A stretch of 64,000 nt of DNA from Torymus aiolomorphi (taxonomy: Eukaryota; Arthropoda; Insecta; Hymenoptera; Torymidae), in NCBI GenBank assembly GCA_036365515.1, contig CM070873.1, forward strand, positions 75,914,529-75,978,528, in the 5' to 3' direction. The position numbers and the translations under genes are program-made. Shown here in pieces: positions 47,995 through 59,484 of the stretch; position 1 is the stretch's first letter, and every line of letters begins with the position of its first letter. The notes under the pieces are model-generated. The model was given only the letters and a program-made list of their open reading frames with translations, did no database searches and was not told the origin of the DNA.

Positions 47995-49583
47995 ATGAAT
48001 TTGGTAAATGCGATGAATGTTTTATTTATTTTAAACAGTATGTTTCAAGATCAAGAAAAGAAATTACCTGTTAATGACGCTGAAAGAAATGTTGCTAATA
48101 TAGTGTATAATATTATAATATCAAGTATAAATGATCGTAGTATTTACGAAGAAACGGAAGAATTTCTATATTATGATGATACCTACGAACCTTACGATGA
48201 CATACCTGCAGATGATTTACATGGAGATATCGATGCAGAAGATATGATAACACCCGAAACTGAAAATCAATGTAGGACCGAATCAGAGAGTATTAATTTT
48301 GACTACAAAAAGCAAGCTGTGGAGTATTGGTTAAGTAGTAAAAACAAGTTAAAATTTGAAACAGTCCAAAATCGATTCAAAAAATTAAAAACAGCACGTC
48401 AGCTGTATAGATGGAGAGATCAAGTGGCAATAGGAGGAAATAGGATCGATAAATTGAAAAAAATTGAGGAATATTGTTTACAAAAATTTAACGTAGCCAG
48501 ATCGAATAGAATACCCATTCATGACATTGCTGTAAGACGTATGGCAAAAGCAAAAGCATTAGAGTTAAACTTCAATGAATTTAAAGCTTCTAGACACTGG
48601 TTAAATGAATTTAAACGGCGATTTAATATCGTTTCTCGAAAAATAACAAAAATTATTACTAAAAAATCTATAGATGATTCAGAAGAATGGTCAGCACAAA
48701 AACAGGAATTTCGCAATAGAGTAAAAAATGCCATCATAAAATATGATGCAAAACGTGTTTATAACTCCGACCAAAGTGGTTTTAATTACGAAATAAACAG
48801 TGGTCAAACCCTCAATCTTAGAGGAGATAAAAGTGTAGAGAGTATAGTGCAATCAGTGCATTCGACAACTCATTCTTATACTATCCAACCTACTGTATCT
48901 GCTGAAGGAAAACTTCTATCACCCTTCTTTTTAGTCATGCAAAAACCAAAAGGAGAGTTTGGAACTGTAGTCAGAAAAATTTATTTGCACCAGAAAATGT
49001 TTATGTAATGGCATCGAAATCAGGTAAATTGACTAAAGAACATGCTGAAACTTGGGCGCAAGATGTATAGTTTCCATCAACTACCATAACAAGTACACTA
49101 TTGCTTGATCCATGGAGAGGTCACTGCCTAGATATAATTTATAAAGTAAAACCGGAACATAAAACCTTAACGATTCTACAAATTCCACAAAGAACAACAA
49201 GTGAACTTCAACAGCTTGATATTTACGGTTTTCGAATGTGGAAGAACTTCGTTCGAACGTTTTCGGATATGATATTTCTAACAAATGAGGATCTCAACTT
49301 ACACGATAGAAATAATATAATCAAAATGCATTCATTAGTACATAATCAATTATCAAGTTCCAGGTTTCAAAATTTATTTAAATATGCTTGGTACGCCGCC
49401 GGTTACATTGATGAAAGGCCAGAAAAAATTGAAAACCCAAAAAAATTTTGCTTCAATTTTAATTTTATTACATGCGATATTTGTGGTAAACGAGCGATTA
49501 TAACATGTTCATGGTGCAAAAAATCGCTATGTTTACAACATTTTTTTCATGAATATCATTATTGTAAAACATATAATCCATGA
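47995..49583 (+). pseudogene. pogo/CENP-B-like DDE transposase with Cys-rich C-terminus
   Basis: 337 codons from 47995, then a frame shift in the run of A near 48979, an in-frame TAG at 49068, and a further open stretch to 49583. Seen: an acidic N-terminus (~52-95), a first HTH (~104-145), a second, CENP-B-type DNA-binding helix set (~165-220, ASRHWLNEFKRRFN), catalytic D259 in VYNSDQSGFNYE, the second acidic motif LLLDPWRGHCLD, and a probable third in LQQLDIYGFRMWKNF. The C-terminus has CDICGKRAIITCSWCKKSLC followed by LQHFFHEYHYC, which could bind zinc. DDE placement near pogo/Tigger is inference; the TAA-type flank is unusual for that group. It is non-functional as written. The ~1.35 kb between the left TIR and the start is non-coding. 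Confidence 0.75.
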
Positions 49584-50561
49584 TCGTCAGAATAATTAGC
49601 TAGCTTGCCGTCTGCTGTTGGCTGACCCGTAGGATTTAAAATTGGTCGTTGTGCTGCTTAGAAATTGGTAGAATTGTATAAGAATTTGTATTAAAAGATA
49701 ATAAATTGTAAAAATTTGTAAGAATTTGTAAAAATTTAAACTTTTATACAGTAACTTACATTTTGTAACATATATTAATTATATTTCTAATACATAATAA
49801 TTTACATTTTATTACGTTTTAGTATTTTTTCTTTACATCTTTGAAAATATTTTATTTATAGCTTTATTTAAATAAAAGTACAATTATAAATTATTATAAA
49901 AGTATAATTATGAACTATTTGAAAAAAGTGTACAAATATGTGATACGATGTAAAATGTGTATCAAAATTTGTATATAAACGTAAAAAGATGTAATTAAAA
50001 GTACAAATATATAATAAAATGTAAAAAGATGTACGAAAGTGTAAGAATGCCTATAAAATTTGAATTAAGAGTACAAATTAAAAAGTAATAAAACGTAGAC
50101 AAATGTAAGGAAAAGTAAGAAATTATTAAAAAATGGTATAAACTGTGGTAAAATGTAAAATCGTCCGAAATCCAGTAGAAAAGTACAATTTGTTACGTTT
50201 TCTTACACTTTTTTACAAACAACTACATTATCATACACTTGTTTATCATACGATAAACATATTATTTATTGTTTATAAACATATTGTTTATCGTACGATA
50301 AACAAGTGTATGATAAAAAAATAATAAATAATAGAATAACATAACAAAACATTGTTACATTATTATACACTTATTTACATAATATAATTTCCGCTAGGGG
50401 GTCTACATACTATTTTTCGTGGAATTTAAAATATTTCTAAAAAATTTTTCGCCATATTGAATTCACTATTTTCAAATTTTTATTGTGGATCTAACTGTGG
50501 ATTCCGATTAACGACTTCAAGAACCCATTTTAAGGAAAAAAATAATTGCCAAAAAAATATA

Positions 50562-50838
50562 TATATTCAGTCCCTGAGGAGGAGCCGGAGCGGGCTCGAA
50601 ACGTTGGACAAGGTGGTGGTGGTGGGGGGCAGTCAGATCGTCCTTTGCTAGCAAAGTTTTTTCCAGGTTTTAATTAAGTTTTTATTTCAGATTCTGCGGG
50701 GGTGATTATAAACAAGGGCAATCTGACTGCAATAAATATTAATTATTTTAAATTAATTTGTAAGACTGTAAGACCGATGGAAAAATTCTTATCAGTTGAT
50801 AGTAAATTGCAGTCGACATAAGTAATATTTTTAATGAT
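50562..50838 (+). mobile_element. 277-bp retroelement-like insertion in the right TIR
   Basis: Absent from the left TIR. It is flanked by the 12-bp duplication CAAAAAAATATA (50550-50561 and 50839-50850). Near its 5' end is a hammerhead-like motif (next entry). The rest is non-coding and includes a 'tttatttcag' stretch. Variable-length target duplication and a 5'-proximal hammerhead fit a Penelope-like or retrozyme-like fragment. Confidence 0.65.
50571..50609 (+). ncRNA. Hammerhead-ribozyme-like motif
   Basis: CTGAGGA, a GAGCC...GGCTC stem-loop, then CGAAACGTT. This is the conserved order of a type-I hammerhead core (CUGANGA, stem II, GAAA), as described for Penelope-like elements. The stem III and cleavage-site side (GTTGGAC) is short, so activity is uncertain. 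Confidence 0.5.
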
Positions 50839-51261
50839 CAAAAAAATATACCTAATTCATTTGTGTTAGGGGTGGTTTACCACCTCTTAAGGGGTTGTTT
50901 CGCGAAGAATGCCCAAAAACACCAACTGTTATTTATTGTAGTTGGTAAAAATAATGTTTTGACCTATTTTTAATTATTTTATGAATTCTCACAACAAAAA
51001 TTATTCTTAAAAAAAACACAATCTCACCCTCTAAAAAATAAGGGATGCAACCCTTAATGTTCATACTACTATGGATTTCTTGGCTTTTTAATAAGAAACT
51101 CTTTCCATTTTGTTTCGTTAAAAGAAGTTAAGTAGAAGCCGAGATATATCAAAAAAACTTTTCTTGATAAAAAAAATGGTTTCGTGAATCTCGCATGGAG
51201 GTCTACTTTTTAATATGGGTTTGGAATTTTTTTGAATTTGACAGTTCGGGTACTTTCCTTG

Positions 51262-51711
51262 TAAGACCAAATCTAAGAGCCCGAATGCTTCCAATAGTAT
51301 TCGACCTCTCTGATTTGTCCGTTGACTGCCCCACTCCACAGCCCAGGCATTGAAGTCACCTGCAATCAGTATCGGTTTCCTTCCTGCAGCATCTTGCACA
51401 AGCCGATCTAACAGATGTTCGAACTGCTCGATTGACGCATTGGGGGAAGCGTAGCAGCTGTAAATATGTATACCTGCTACCTTAACGCGTACAAATCCTT
51501 CTTCACGGTCTATCATTTTTTCCTGAAAAGTAGTATCACCGCATGCCCAGATGGCTGCTTTACCGGTGCTGTCCATATCCCACGATGGTTCATCTAGATC
51601 TTTGTACTGTTCGCACACGATTGCTATATCCACCTCTGTTTCGCGGACGTACTGATTTAGTAGGTCCTGTGCAGTCGCACAATGATTTAGATTTAACTGC
51701 GCTATTTTCAT
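51262..51711 (-). pseudogene. R1-clade ORF2, N-terminal endonuclease part
   Basis: Starts MKIAQLNLNHCATAQDLL at 51711. It has the AP-endonuclease motifs IAIVCEQYKD (catalytic Glu) and LIAGDFNAWAVEWGS (GDFNA), and reaches FGLLDLVL at the transposon boundary. After the inserted DNA the protein resumes at 45370 with VNQGSTYTF, in frame once the 3-bp target duplication is removed. The start ATG overlaps the ORF1 stop as ATGA, the usual arrangement for coupled termination-reinitiation in R1-clade elements. Confidence 0.88.
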
Positions 51712-53011
51712 TTTTTTCGTCTATCTAGTACAGCTACTGCCGCTCGGTAGACTGGGCACGCATAACTACCGGCAGCATGGTCCATTTTTCCTACTGCACC
51801 TTTGTCCTGGCAGAGTACGCAGCACGGTTTGTTTTCACAGTCTCTTACTTTATGCCCTTCGGTTCCACACTTGTAACAGAAGTTACTTCGATCCTGTGTT
51901 ATTGTGCAATTTTTGCCGATATGTCCAAATCCTAGACATTTATAACAGCGAAGTGGACGTGCGTTCCGCTTCATCTCTCGTATTCTGCATACTACCCAGC
52001 CTATCCTGATTTTTTGCTTTACTATCATCTGTTGAGCCATTTTTGATGGCATATGAATGACAGCCGTGTGCGTATCACCGTATGCCTTCCGCAATGACTT
52101 TATTATCATCTCTTCAGCTGGGGATAGATCGCTATCTTGGAACTCATTGCGTACCGCCTCTACAATGTTCTCCTTGCTAGTTAGTACATCAAGGTCCTTT
52201 ATTTCAAAGACTCCTACGTCTTGTAGGGTCCTTACTTTGGTACCCTCTTCTAGTACTCCTTGTACCACTTGTTGAAGTTCCGTTGCCTTCCCTTCTGCTG
52301 TGCGTTGAAGTTCCAGAAGCAGGTCTCCAGCCGCCGTCTTGCGTACCCTGTTTACGCTTTCGCCAACTACCTTCAGTTTTGGATCCGCCTTCATCTTCCT
52401 CAAGATATCAGCATATGACTCACCGTCGGCAGCCCTTATAATAAGGGCATCCGGTCGGGTTGGTCTTGTCCGTGGCGGTCTTTGGTTTCTGGTGCCTTTT
52501 TGACTTAAGGTACCATTGTTCCCTTTGCCTTCCTCTTTATTCTTCTTCTTCCTCTTCGTCTTCCGTGTTTCAGCCACCTCCCAAGGTGTCTCTCTGGCTA
52601 GGGTGGGCGGTGGGGACTGCGTCGTTGCCGCCCTTTTCGTATTCTTCCTGATCGTCGTGTCCTGCAGCGGTGATGTCTCCAACGCTTGTTAGGAGTCTGC
52701 TCCATCTATCTCTGGACGAAGGAGGGAGAGGTTTGGCTCTCTCGATCTTTACTACTTCTGATCTTCGACTGAGTACCTGCTTTGGTCTTCGTAAAGTCCT
52801 TTACTGCTCTGCTAGTAGCCTTTGCCATAGTCTTCAACTCTGCGTGTATGTTTTTCTTATCCAAGATAAACGCCACCAGAGCTTCGACTTTCTCTTTAAG
52901 GAGCTTTAACGACCAAGTCTCTTTATCCTGCACATTTCCTTGGTCTTCCATTTCGTACACTACTTCCATCTTTGCGTCTTCGCTCGTCTTTTGAGCCGGA
53001 GTAAGGGCCAA
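51708..53011 (-). pseudogene. R1-clade ORF1 (Gag-like nucleic-acid-binding protein)
   Basis: The N-terminal segment (53011-52706) starts MALTPAQKTSEDAKMEVVYE and is charged and helical. A stop/frame change at ~52685-52705 separates it from a 324-codon main part (52682-51708). The C-terminus has three Cys clusters: CYKCLGFGHIGKNC and CYKCGTEGHKVRDC (both CCHC knuckles), then CVLCQDKGAVGKMDHAAGSY followed by AC (degenerate third). It would coat the element RNA. The N-terminal break is the only lesion seen. The 53012-53317 segment is the 5' UTR. Confidence 0.86.
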
Positions 53012-53317
53012 AAGTTTATCATCTCTATAGTGTATGTGGCTCCCCCCAAAATCCGTGGGCCTGCACCGACCACCGGGGCTTTCACCCGATCGGAATCGGT
53101 GGTGGGATTAACCCCTCTATTGAGGGCACCCACTTGGGGTAATTCGTATGTCTCATTCACTACGTCCATGATTGGTTTGTGTTCGGGGTGCCTTCCCCTA
53201 GCTAGTTTTGGTCCGCCCCGGGTATTTTATTTCCCAAGTGCCCTTCATATCTGACGAGCTTTCCCCTATCCGCCACCTGGGGAGGCGCCTGATGCGAGCC
53301 TAGCAACTCGACACAGG

Positions 53318-53521
<204 letters not shown>

Positions 53522-56500
53522 ACCGCTTTATCTCCGAATCTACGCGGTCGATTTTAACCATCAGGTTCTCATTTTTTTGGTTTTTTTATTCCGAATTCGG
53601 AAAGAAAATAATTTTCGATGATTTACTGATACGTTTTTGTTTTATTTCAAATTTTTGATTTTCGAAAAATTTATTTTTGATTTTTTTTAATGATCGGATT
53701 TTTTAATCGGATGGGTCGCGTTCGAAGGAGCATAAAAAAACCTATAATTTCAAAAAAAAAATTATCTAGCTATCACGGTTCTCTTGTTATTAACAAAAAC
53801 GTGTTTTTTAAAAAAAAAAAGCTGATAACTCCTAAACTAAACGGTAAATTTTTTGGAGAAAATTCACGATAATGCAGAATATAAATTGCTATAATCTGCG
53901 AAAATTTTAATCCATTCTGTTGGTTAGTTTTTGAGAAAAAAATTAAAAAATGGAAAAAATGTGTTCTCTATGTCGCACGTTTTATGGAGTAAACCTGGAT
54001 TAATCGCTTTGTAATTTCTTGTAGAGGTAGATTTTGGATAGATCTCGGCTAAGTTCTTTGGGCTACATGATCGGTCCATAAATTTCTGAGATATTTGAGG
54101 TTAAAACTTTTTTAACCTTTTTTCAAATCGAAATTTCTCGAAAACGGTTCTATGTATCTGAATCGGATGGGTGGCATTCGAAAGCGAATTTAAATACCTA
54201 TATTTTTTTTAAAAAATTATTTTTCTAGCTATTACGGTTCTTTTGTTATTAATAAAAACGTAAACATAGAAAAATGAAAAAAATGAGTTTGGTATGTCTA
54301 ACCATTGCGGGAGTAAAAATTGACTTAATCGCTTCAAAATTCCTCGTAGAGGTTGATTTTGTATAGTTTTCGGTCGAGCTATTTGGGTAAAATGATTGGT
54401 CCATAGATTTAAGAGATATTTGAGGTTAAAATATTTTTAACCTTTTTTCAAATCGTAATTTCTCGAACATAGCTCTATGTATTCGAAGGGAATGGGTAGC
54501 ATTCGAAATAGAATTAAAATAGCTATATTTCCTAAAAAAAATTTTCTTTTATAGGGTGTTCTGTTATTATAAAAAAAACGTAAGCATTGAAAAATGAAAA
54601 AATAAAAAACATGAGTTTTGTATGTGCAACGATTGCTGGAATAAAATTGACTTATTCGCTTCAAAATTTCTTGTAGATGTGTATTTTTTAGATTTTTATG
54701 TCGATTTCTTAGAGCAAAATGATTGGTCCATAAATTTCAGATATGAAAATGATATCAGATAGATACGCAAAATGATTGATCCATACATTTCAGAGATATT
54801 TAAGGTTAAAAATGGTTAAGTTTTTTTTTCAATTCGTAATTTCTCGAAAACGGTTTGCTGTATCCGCTCCAAATTTATAGACAATTTTGTATGTGATATA
54901 GATAATATGTGTGCGAATTTTCATGAAGATCGTACCATTACTTTTTGTAATATTTGATATTGAAAATTTTTGTATTTTACAAAGTTTCTTTCTTTATCGC
55001 TTGATAACTAGAGGAAAAAAATCGGTTTAATCATGTTCAAATTTTGTGAAAATGTAGAGTTTATATATTTATTGTATAAGTCCTTTAGGTAAAAGAATTG
55101 TCTCATGATTTGTAAAGATATTTAGAGGTGAAAACTTGTTTACGTTATTTTGATAATCGTAATTTCTAAATAACGAGTCCATGTATAAGCTCATAATTTA
55201 TAGGCTATTTTGTTTGCCAGATAGGCAATATCTGTGTAAAATTTGATGAAGATTATATGGCTATTTTTTTAAATATTTGATATTTAACATTATGGTATTT
55301 CTGAAAATGACTTTCTCGGTTGCACAATAACTAGAGTCAAATTGTTTTAATTTCTTTGAAATTTTGTAGAGATGTTGAGTTTGTATATTATTTATTATAT
55401 TAGCTCTTATGGTAATAAAAGAATTCGTTTATGAATTTGAGAGATATTTTAGGCTAAAACTGTTTTAGCCATCTTTTCATATCGAAATTTTTCGAAAACG
55501 GCTTTATGTATATGTTACTAGAAAGTGGAAATGACGCGCGATACACACGCGTGTTGTTTACTTGCTTTTTCTATTTTAATAAGCTATTAGGTTCATTATT
55601 TAAAAATATTGCAACGGGATACAATGAAGGTAGGTTAATAAAATTGTCGATCACTCAAAAAACATGTATTTTTTTATGAATAACTAAAGACGGTATTATT
55701 TAAATAAAATTAAAAATATACCCCTACAGCGAGTTTTCAATCATGAAAGCATCAAATTATGAAAGCAGATAAGATTATGAAAATAAACAATTTATTAAAA
55801 TAATACAGATGTTTGTTATTTCTTAAAGAACTAATTATTTTGAAATATTTTCGAATACTTGTTTTTCAGAGAATATTTCATAAATCGACTCAAAATTTTA
55901 ACCACTTATTACACTTATTAAAAACTATATTTGGTTAAAATTTCAATACATTTTCTTCATTTGTTTTGGAGAAAAATTATTTTATGAAAGTATAAAAAAA
56001 GGAATTGATAAATTAGTTTGAGGAAGCTACGTGCCAATGAATTGGCAGCGGTTTTTTTGTGTGATATCGGGTCAAAAATTCGTTTTTTTATTCGCCGATG
56101 CGTTTTTGTTTTATTTCGAATTTTCGATTTTCTCAAAATTGATTTTTGCTTTTTTTTTAATGATAAGATCGAGATATTTGAATCGAATGGATAGCATTCG
56201 AAAGAGTATTAAAATACCTATAATTTAAAAAAAAAAATTATCTAGCTATCACGGTTCTCTTGTTATTAACAAAAACGTGTGTTTTTTTAAAGCTTATAAC
56301 TCATAAACTAAACGGTCAATTCTCTTAAGAAAAATCATCGTAATGCAGAATATAAATAGCTATAATCTGTTCAAATTTGAATTCATTTTGTCGACTAGTT
56401 TTTGAGAAAAAAATTGAAATATGAAAAAAATGAGTTTTGTATGTCCAACGATTACGGGAATAAAATTGACTTAATCGCTTTGAAATTCCTTGTAGAGATA

Positions 56501-56798
56501 GATTTTGGATATCTCTTGGTCGAGTTCTTCGGGCAAAATGATTAGTCTAGAAATTTCAGAAATATTTGAAGTTAAAACTTTTTTAACCTTTTTTCAAATA
56601 GTAATTTCTCGAGAACGGCTCGATATATCAGCTCCAAATTTATAGACAATTTTGTATGTGATACATATAATATGTGTGCGAATTTTCATCAAGATCGTAC
56701 GATTATTTTTTGAGATATTTGATTTTGAAAATTTTGGTATTTTACAAAGTTATTTTCTTTGTCGCATGATAACTAGAGAAAACAAAAATTGGTTTAAT

Positions 56799-57089
56799 TT
56801 GTAAAAAAATGGACCTCAACTTTTCAGCAATTTGATCCAACCGACTATGTATATTTATATGTATTATTCATAATTATCTGAAAATCTGTTCTTTAACGAC
56901 ATCAATTGGTAGAATGTAACTCTGTTTGATATTTATCTCTTCTTTCTATTACTACATTATTTTCTGTATATGTTTTTATACTAATTATTGATTGTAGCCT
57001 TGAAGAGGAGAGTAACTTTTCACTCTCGAAACGTCGACAATAAAAAGTTAATTTTGCCCTAACTCGTTCGTTGAGGTCCATTTTTTTAC
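56799..57089. mobile_element. 291-bp element with perfect 20-bp TIRs and 17-bp target duplication
   Basis: GTAAAAAAATGGACCTCAAC (56801-56820) and its exact complement (57070-57089) bound the element. ACAAAAATTGGTTTAAT is duplicated outside it (56782-56798 and 57090-57106). The uninterrupted sequence is known from the parallel repeat unit at ~55015. The right half has a hammerhead-like motif. The long target duplication is unlike common MITEs and more like retroelement insertion. Confidence 0.82.
56999..57038 (+). ncRNA. Hammerhead-ribozyme-like motif
   Basis: TTGAAGA, a GAGAGT...ACTCTC stem-loop, then CGAAACGTCGAC. The layout is the same as at 50571-50609, with a 6-bp stem II. The first base of the CUGA box is unconventional (TTGA), which may weaken it. 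Confidence 0.5.
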
Positions 57090-57490
57090 ACAAAAATTGG
57101 TTTAATCATGTTGAAATTTTGTGGAGATGTAGAGTTTATATATTATTGTATAAACCCTTTAGGTGAAACAATTTTCTCATGATTTTTAGAGATATTCAAG
57201 GTTAAAATTGTTTACGGTTTTTTTCAAAATCGTAATTTCTCACTGACGGTTTCATGTATCAGCTTGAAATTTATAGACTATTTTGTATATGCGATATAAG
57301 CCGTATCTGTATAAAATTTCATCCAGATTATGTGGTTATTTTTTGAGATGTTTGATATTTAAAATTTTAGTATTTTTGAAAATAACTTTCTTTGTTGTCG
57401 CACAATATAACTACATTAAAATTGTTTTAATTCCTTTCAAAGTTGGTGGAGATGTAGATTTTGTATATTATTTATTAGAAGAATTCTTAC

Positions 57491-57785
57491 ACTGAAAAAA
57501 GATTGGCGCGTCGGCTGCCCTCTGTCGCTCTCAGCTCCTCCTGTTTACAGGACGTCTGACGCCCCGTCGTCTTTGCTCGTATACCGCTCTCTTCCGCACG
57601 ACTGCAGCGCACGCGCGGCGTACGAGTTATTCAAAGCAAGCAGTGAGGCAGTGCGTGCCCTTGCGCGGACGCGTGGTGCGCTGAAAAGGACAACATAGGC
57701 GCTAAACGGGCGGCCTGTACTCCTTAACCTACAGTCCACCCGTTACACTGCAAAGAGCGCTGTCGATGCGCCAATATTTTTCAGT
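57491..57785. mobile_element. GC-rich MITE with short TIRs
   Basis: The left end is ACTGAAAAAAGATTGGCGCG, the right end the complement of ACTGAAAAATATTGGCGCAT. A TTA on each side is a possible 3-bp target duplication, as in PIF/Harbinger. The interior is strikingly GC-rich (many CGCG) compared with the AT-rich host repeat. No transposase. Confidence 0.72.
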
Positions 57786-58370
57786 TTAGGGTAAAAGAAT
57801 TCGTTTATGAATTTCAGAGATATTTGAGGTTAAAACTATTTTAGCCTTCTTTTAAAATCGTAATTATTCGGGAACGCATTTATGTATACTAGAAAATGGA
57901 AATGACATGCGCTATGCGCTCTGCGCCGATGCGCGCGTGTTGTATACCTGCTTTTGTTTTGTAATAGCAATTTATTATTTTTAAGGTTAGAACCTTTTTC
58001 TTACCTCGGAAATTCCAGAAAGAGCACACAAATACGGATAGACATACTACACCCTATGTGTGAAATTTCACAAAGAAAATATAATTTGAAGTAAATGTTA
58101 TTTAGGAATTTTAAAAGGTTTTGACGATATTACAATCAATAATTTTATTTAATTTTCACACATAATTTAAAAAAAAATCATACCTATTATTTTATTCATA
58201 TTTTATATATAATTTAAAAATTAAAACTTTTTAATCTTCATAAATGAATTTAATTATAATTATGTCATAAATTGTTGCAAAAATTATAAATTTTGTTATT
58301 AAAAATTCATTAAAGGAATAAGCAAAAGTTTGAGGAAGCCACGGGCGAATGAATTGACAGCGGTTTTTTC

Positions 58371-58794
58371 CTAAGATGACAATGCGAATTTAAATGGAAA
58401 TAATCAGTAAATAACGGAAATAATGTAAATAACAGAAGCTAAACGCATTACAAACTTTGTTAACCCGTTTCCACCGAAAACGCCACTCGCGATACATCGG
58501 TTTTTGGGAGTTCATAACTAATGCTATAGGCGTAAAAAAAAAATTTAGTGGGACATATTTTTAAAGTTTAAGACATTCCTTTTCCCATGGTGAACTCAAA
58601 ATTGCTCCAAAATATTATAATTATGAAAAAATGCCGCTTATACGAAAAAAGCATAATTTTTCGGCTGTCTTTTTTTTTTAAATTGAGTTAAAGGCTTTCC
58701 CGTCGGCAATCGACCTGGAACTTTTTTAACCGGTGGAATAAATGTCTGAACTTTAAGAATCCATGGTTCAAAGATCTATTTTTTGCCTTAGTAT
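58371..58794. other. No gene identified
   Basis: Unclassified sequence between the repeat end and the next fold-back. Confidence 0.35.
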
Positions 58795-59120
58795 TTTCAA
58801 AATGGCGCCCGAACCGCAAAATTTTGGCAAATACATTCATGATTTTTTTACTCGAAAACTATAAACTTGTGGAGAAAGTGCCAAGAGTGAAAAAGTTCTT
58901 AAAATTACTCAAAGAATGCATCTAAATTGTTTGAATGGCTTTTGAGAAAATTTTTAAATTTTGCAAATAGCAAAATTTTTGTAATATCGAAAAGTTGCTC
59001 AAATCGCTCCCAAAAAATTCTCATGTATTCTTTGGCTAATTCTAAAAACATTTTATCCTTAAACATTTTCTCTGTGTATTTGCAAAAATTTTGCGGTTCG
59101 GACGCCATTTTAAATAAAAG
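58795..59120. repeat. Fold-back repeat
   Basis: 'aaaatggcgcccgaaccgca' at the left matches the complement of 'gcggttcggacgccatttt' at the right. Further inverted matches run through 'aattttggcaaataca' and 'aaagaatgcat'. The centre is near 58970. Two antisense chance ORFs lie over it. Confidence 0.65.
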
Positions 59121-59137
59121 TTAAAGTTCAGACGAAG

Positions 59138-59484
59138 AATGTGGCTCCAGCAGGACGGCGCAGAACCACATTTCGCTCGAATTGTAAGGGCTTTTTTGAA
59201 TGAGCACTATGGTAACAGATGGATTGGTCGAGGAGGTCCGGTTAACTGGCCTGCTTGCTCACCCGATCTTACATCACCAGATTACTATTTATAGGGGTAT
59301 TTAAAAAATGCTGTTTTTGAGCAACAACCTACTACAAGATCAGATATGCAGGATAGGATTCGTCGAGCATGCGCTGCCATTCCGAGACAAACTTTGCAGA
59401 ACACAGTTCGCCATTTTCAAAGGCGTTTGATTATGTACCTTGAAGCAAATGGTCGTGATTTCGAACACTTGCTTCAAGGTTGAT
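59138..59484 (+). pseudogene. Mariner-type (DD41D-like) transposase C-terminal remnant
   Basis: ~115 codons aligning with residues ~243-355 of the 12163-13230 transposase. It reads MWLQQDGAEPHFARIVRAFL, then RWIGRGGP, SPDLTSPDYYL and a C-terminal FEHLLQ. The D-41-D spacing is kept. An in-frame TAG replaces the Trp after YYL. The N-terminal two thirds, including the DNA-binding domains and first catalytic Asp, are missing. Sequence to ~60278 looks like this element's diverged right end. Confidence 0.85.

Larger units (their letters stand above)
45371..51261 (+). mobile_element. 5.9-kb DNA transposon with ~1.26-kb terminal inverted repeats
   Basis: Starts CAAGGAAAGTACCCGAACTG and ends in its complement. 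TAA precedes and follows (45368-45370 and 51262-51264). Removing the element and one TAA restores the LINE reading frame, which fixes the borders (a TA duplication with one extra A is equally possible). The TIRs run 45371 to ~46642 and ~49717 to 51261. They differ mainly by a 277-bp insertion in the right arm. Each arm includes a perfect 36-nt palindrome with core TTTATCGTACGATAAA (left copy about 46083-46118). One transposase gene lies between. A diverged end occurs at 363-1100. Confidence 0.93.
42513..53317 (-). mobile_element. R1-clade non-LTR retrotransposon inserted in (TG/CA)n
   Basis: A minus-strand LINE of ~4.9 kb once the 5.9-kb inner transposon is removed. It has ORF1 with zinc knuckles, ORF2 with AP-endonuclease and RT but no RNase H, and no poly-A tail. 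Both ends abut CA repeats: the 5' end is CCTGTGTCGAG after a CA run, the 3' end is CGGAAAA followed by a CA run. Waldo and Mino, R1-clade lineages, are known to target CA-type microsatellites, so this is probably a Mino/Waldo-like element. About 275 nt at the 3' end (42513-42775) are 3' UTR. Confidence 0.88.
53530..58370 (+). repeat. HINE-like repeat core, several consecutive units
   Basis: Internal units are recognisable by 'gatcggtccataaatttc', 'ctcgaaaacgg', 'tatttgaggttaaaa', 'gacaattttgtatgtgatata' and 'aaaattggtttaat'. Two 3' hairpins end units at 56033-56058 and 58336-58360. The region also hosts the insertions at 56799 and 57491. No coding gene is present. Confidence 0.65.

Noticed and set aside
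57545..57739. Arg/Ala-rich 64-codon ORF
   Set aside because: Sits inside the GC-rich MITE; composition alone explains openness.
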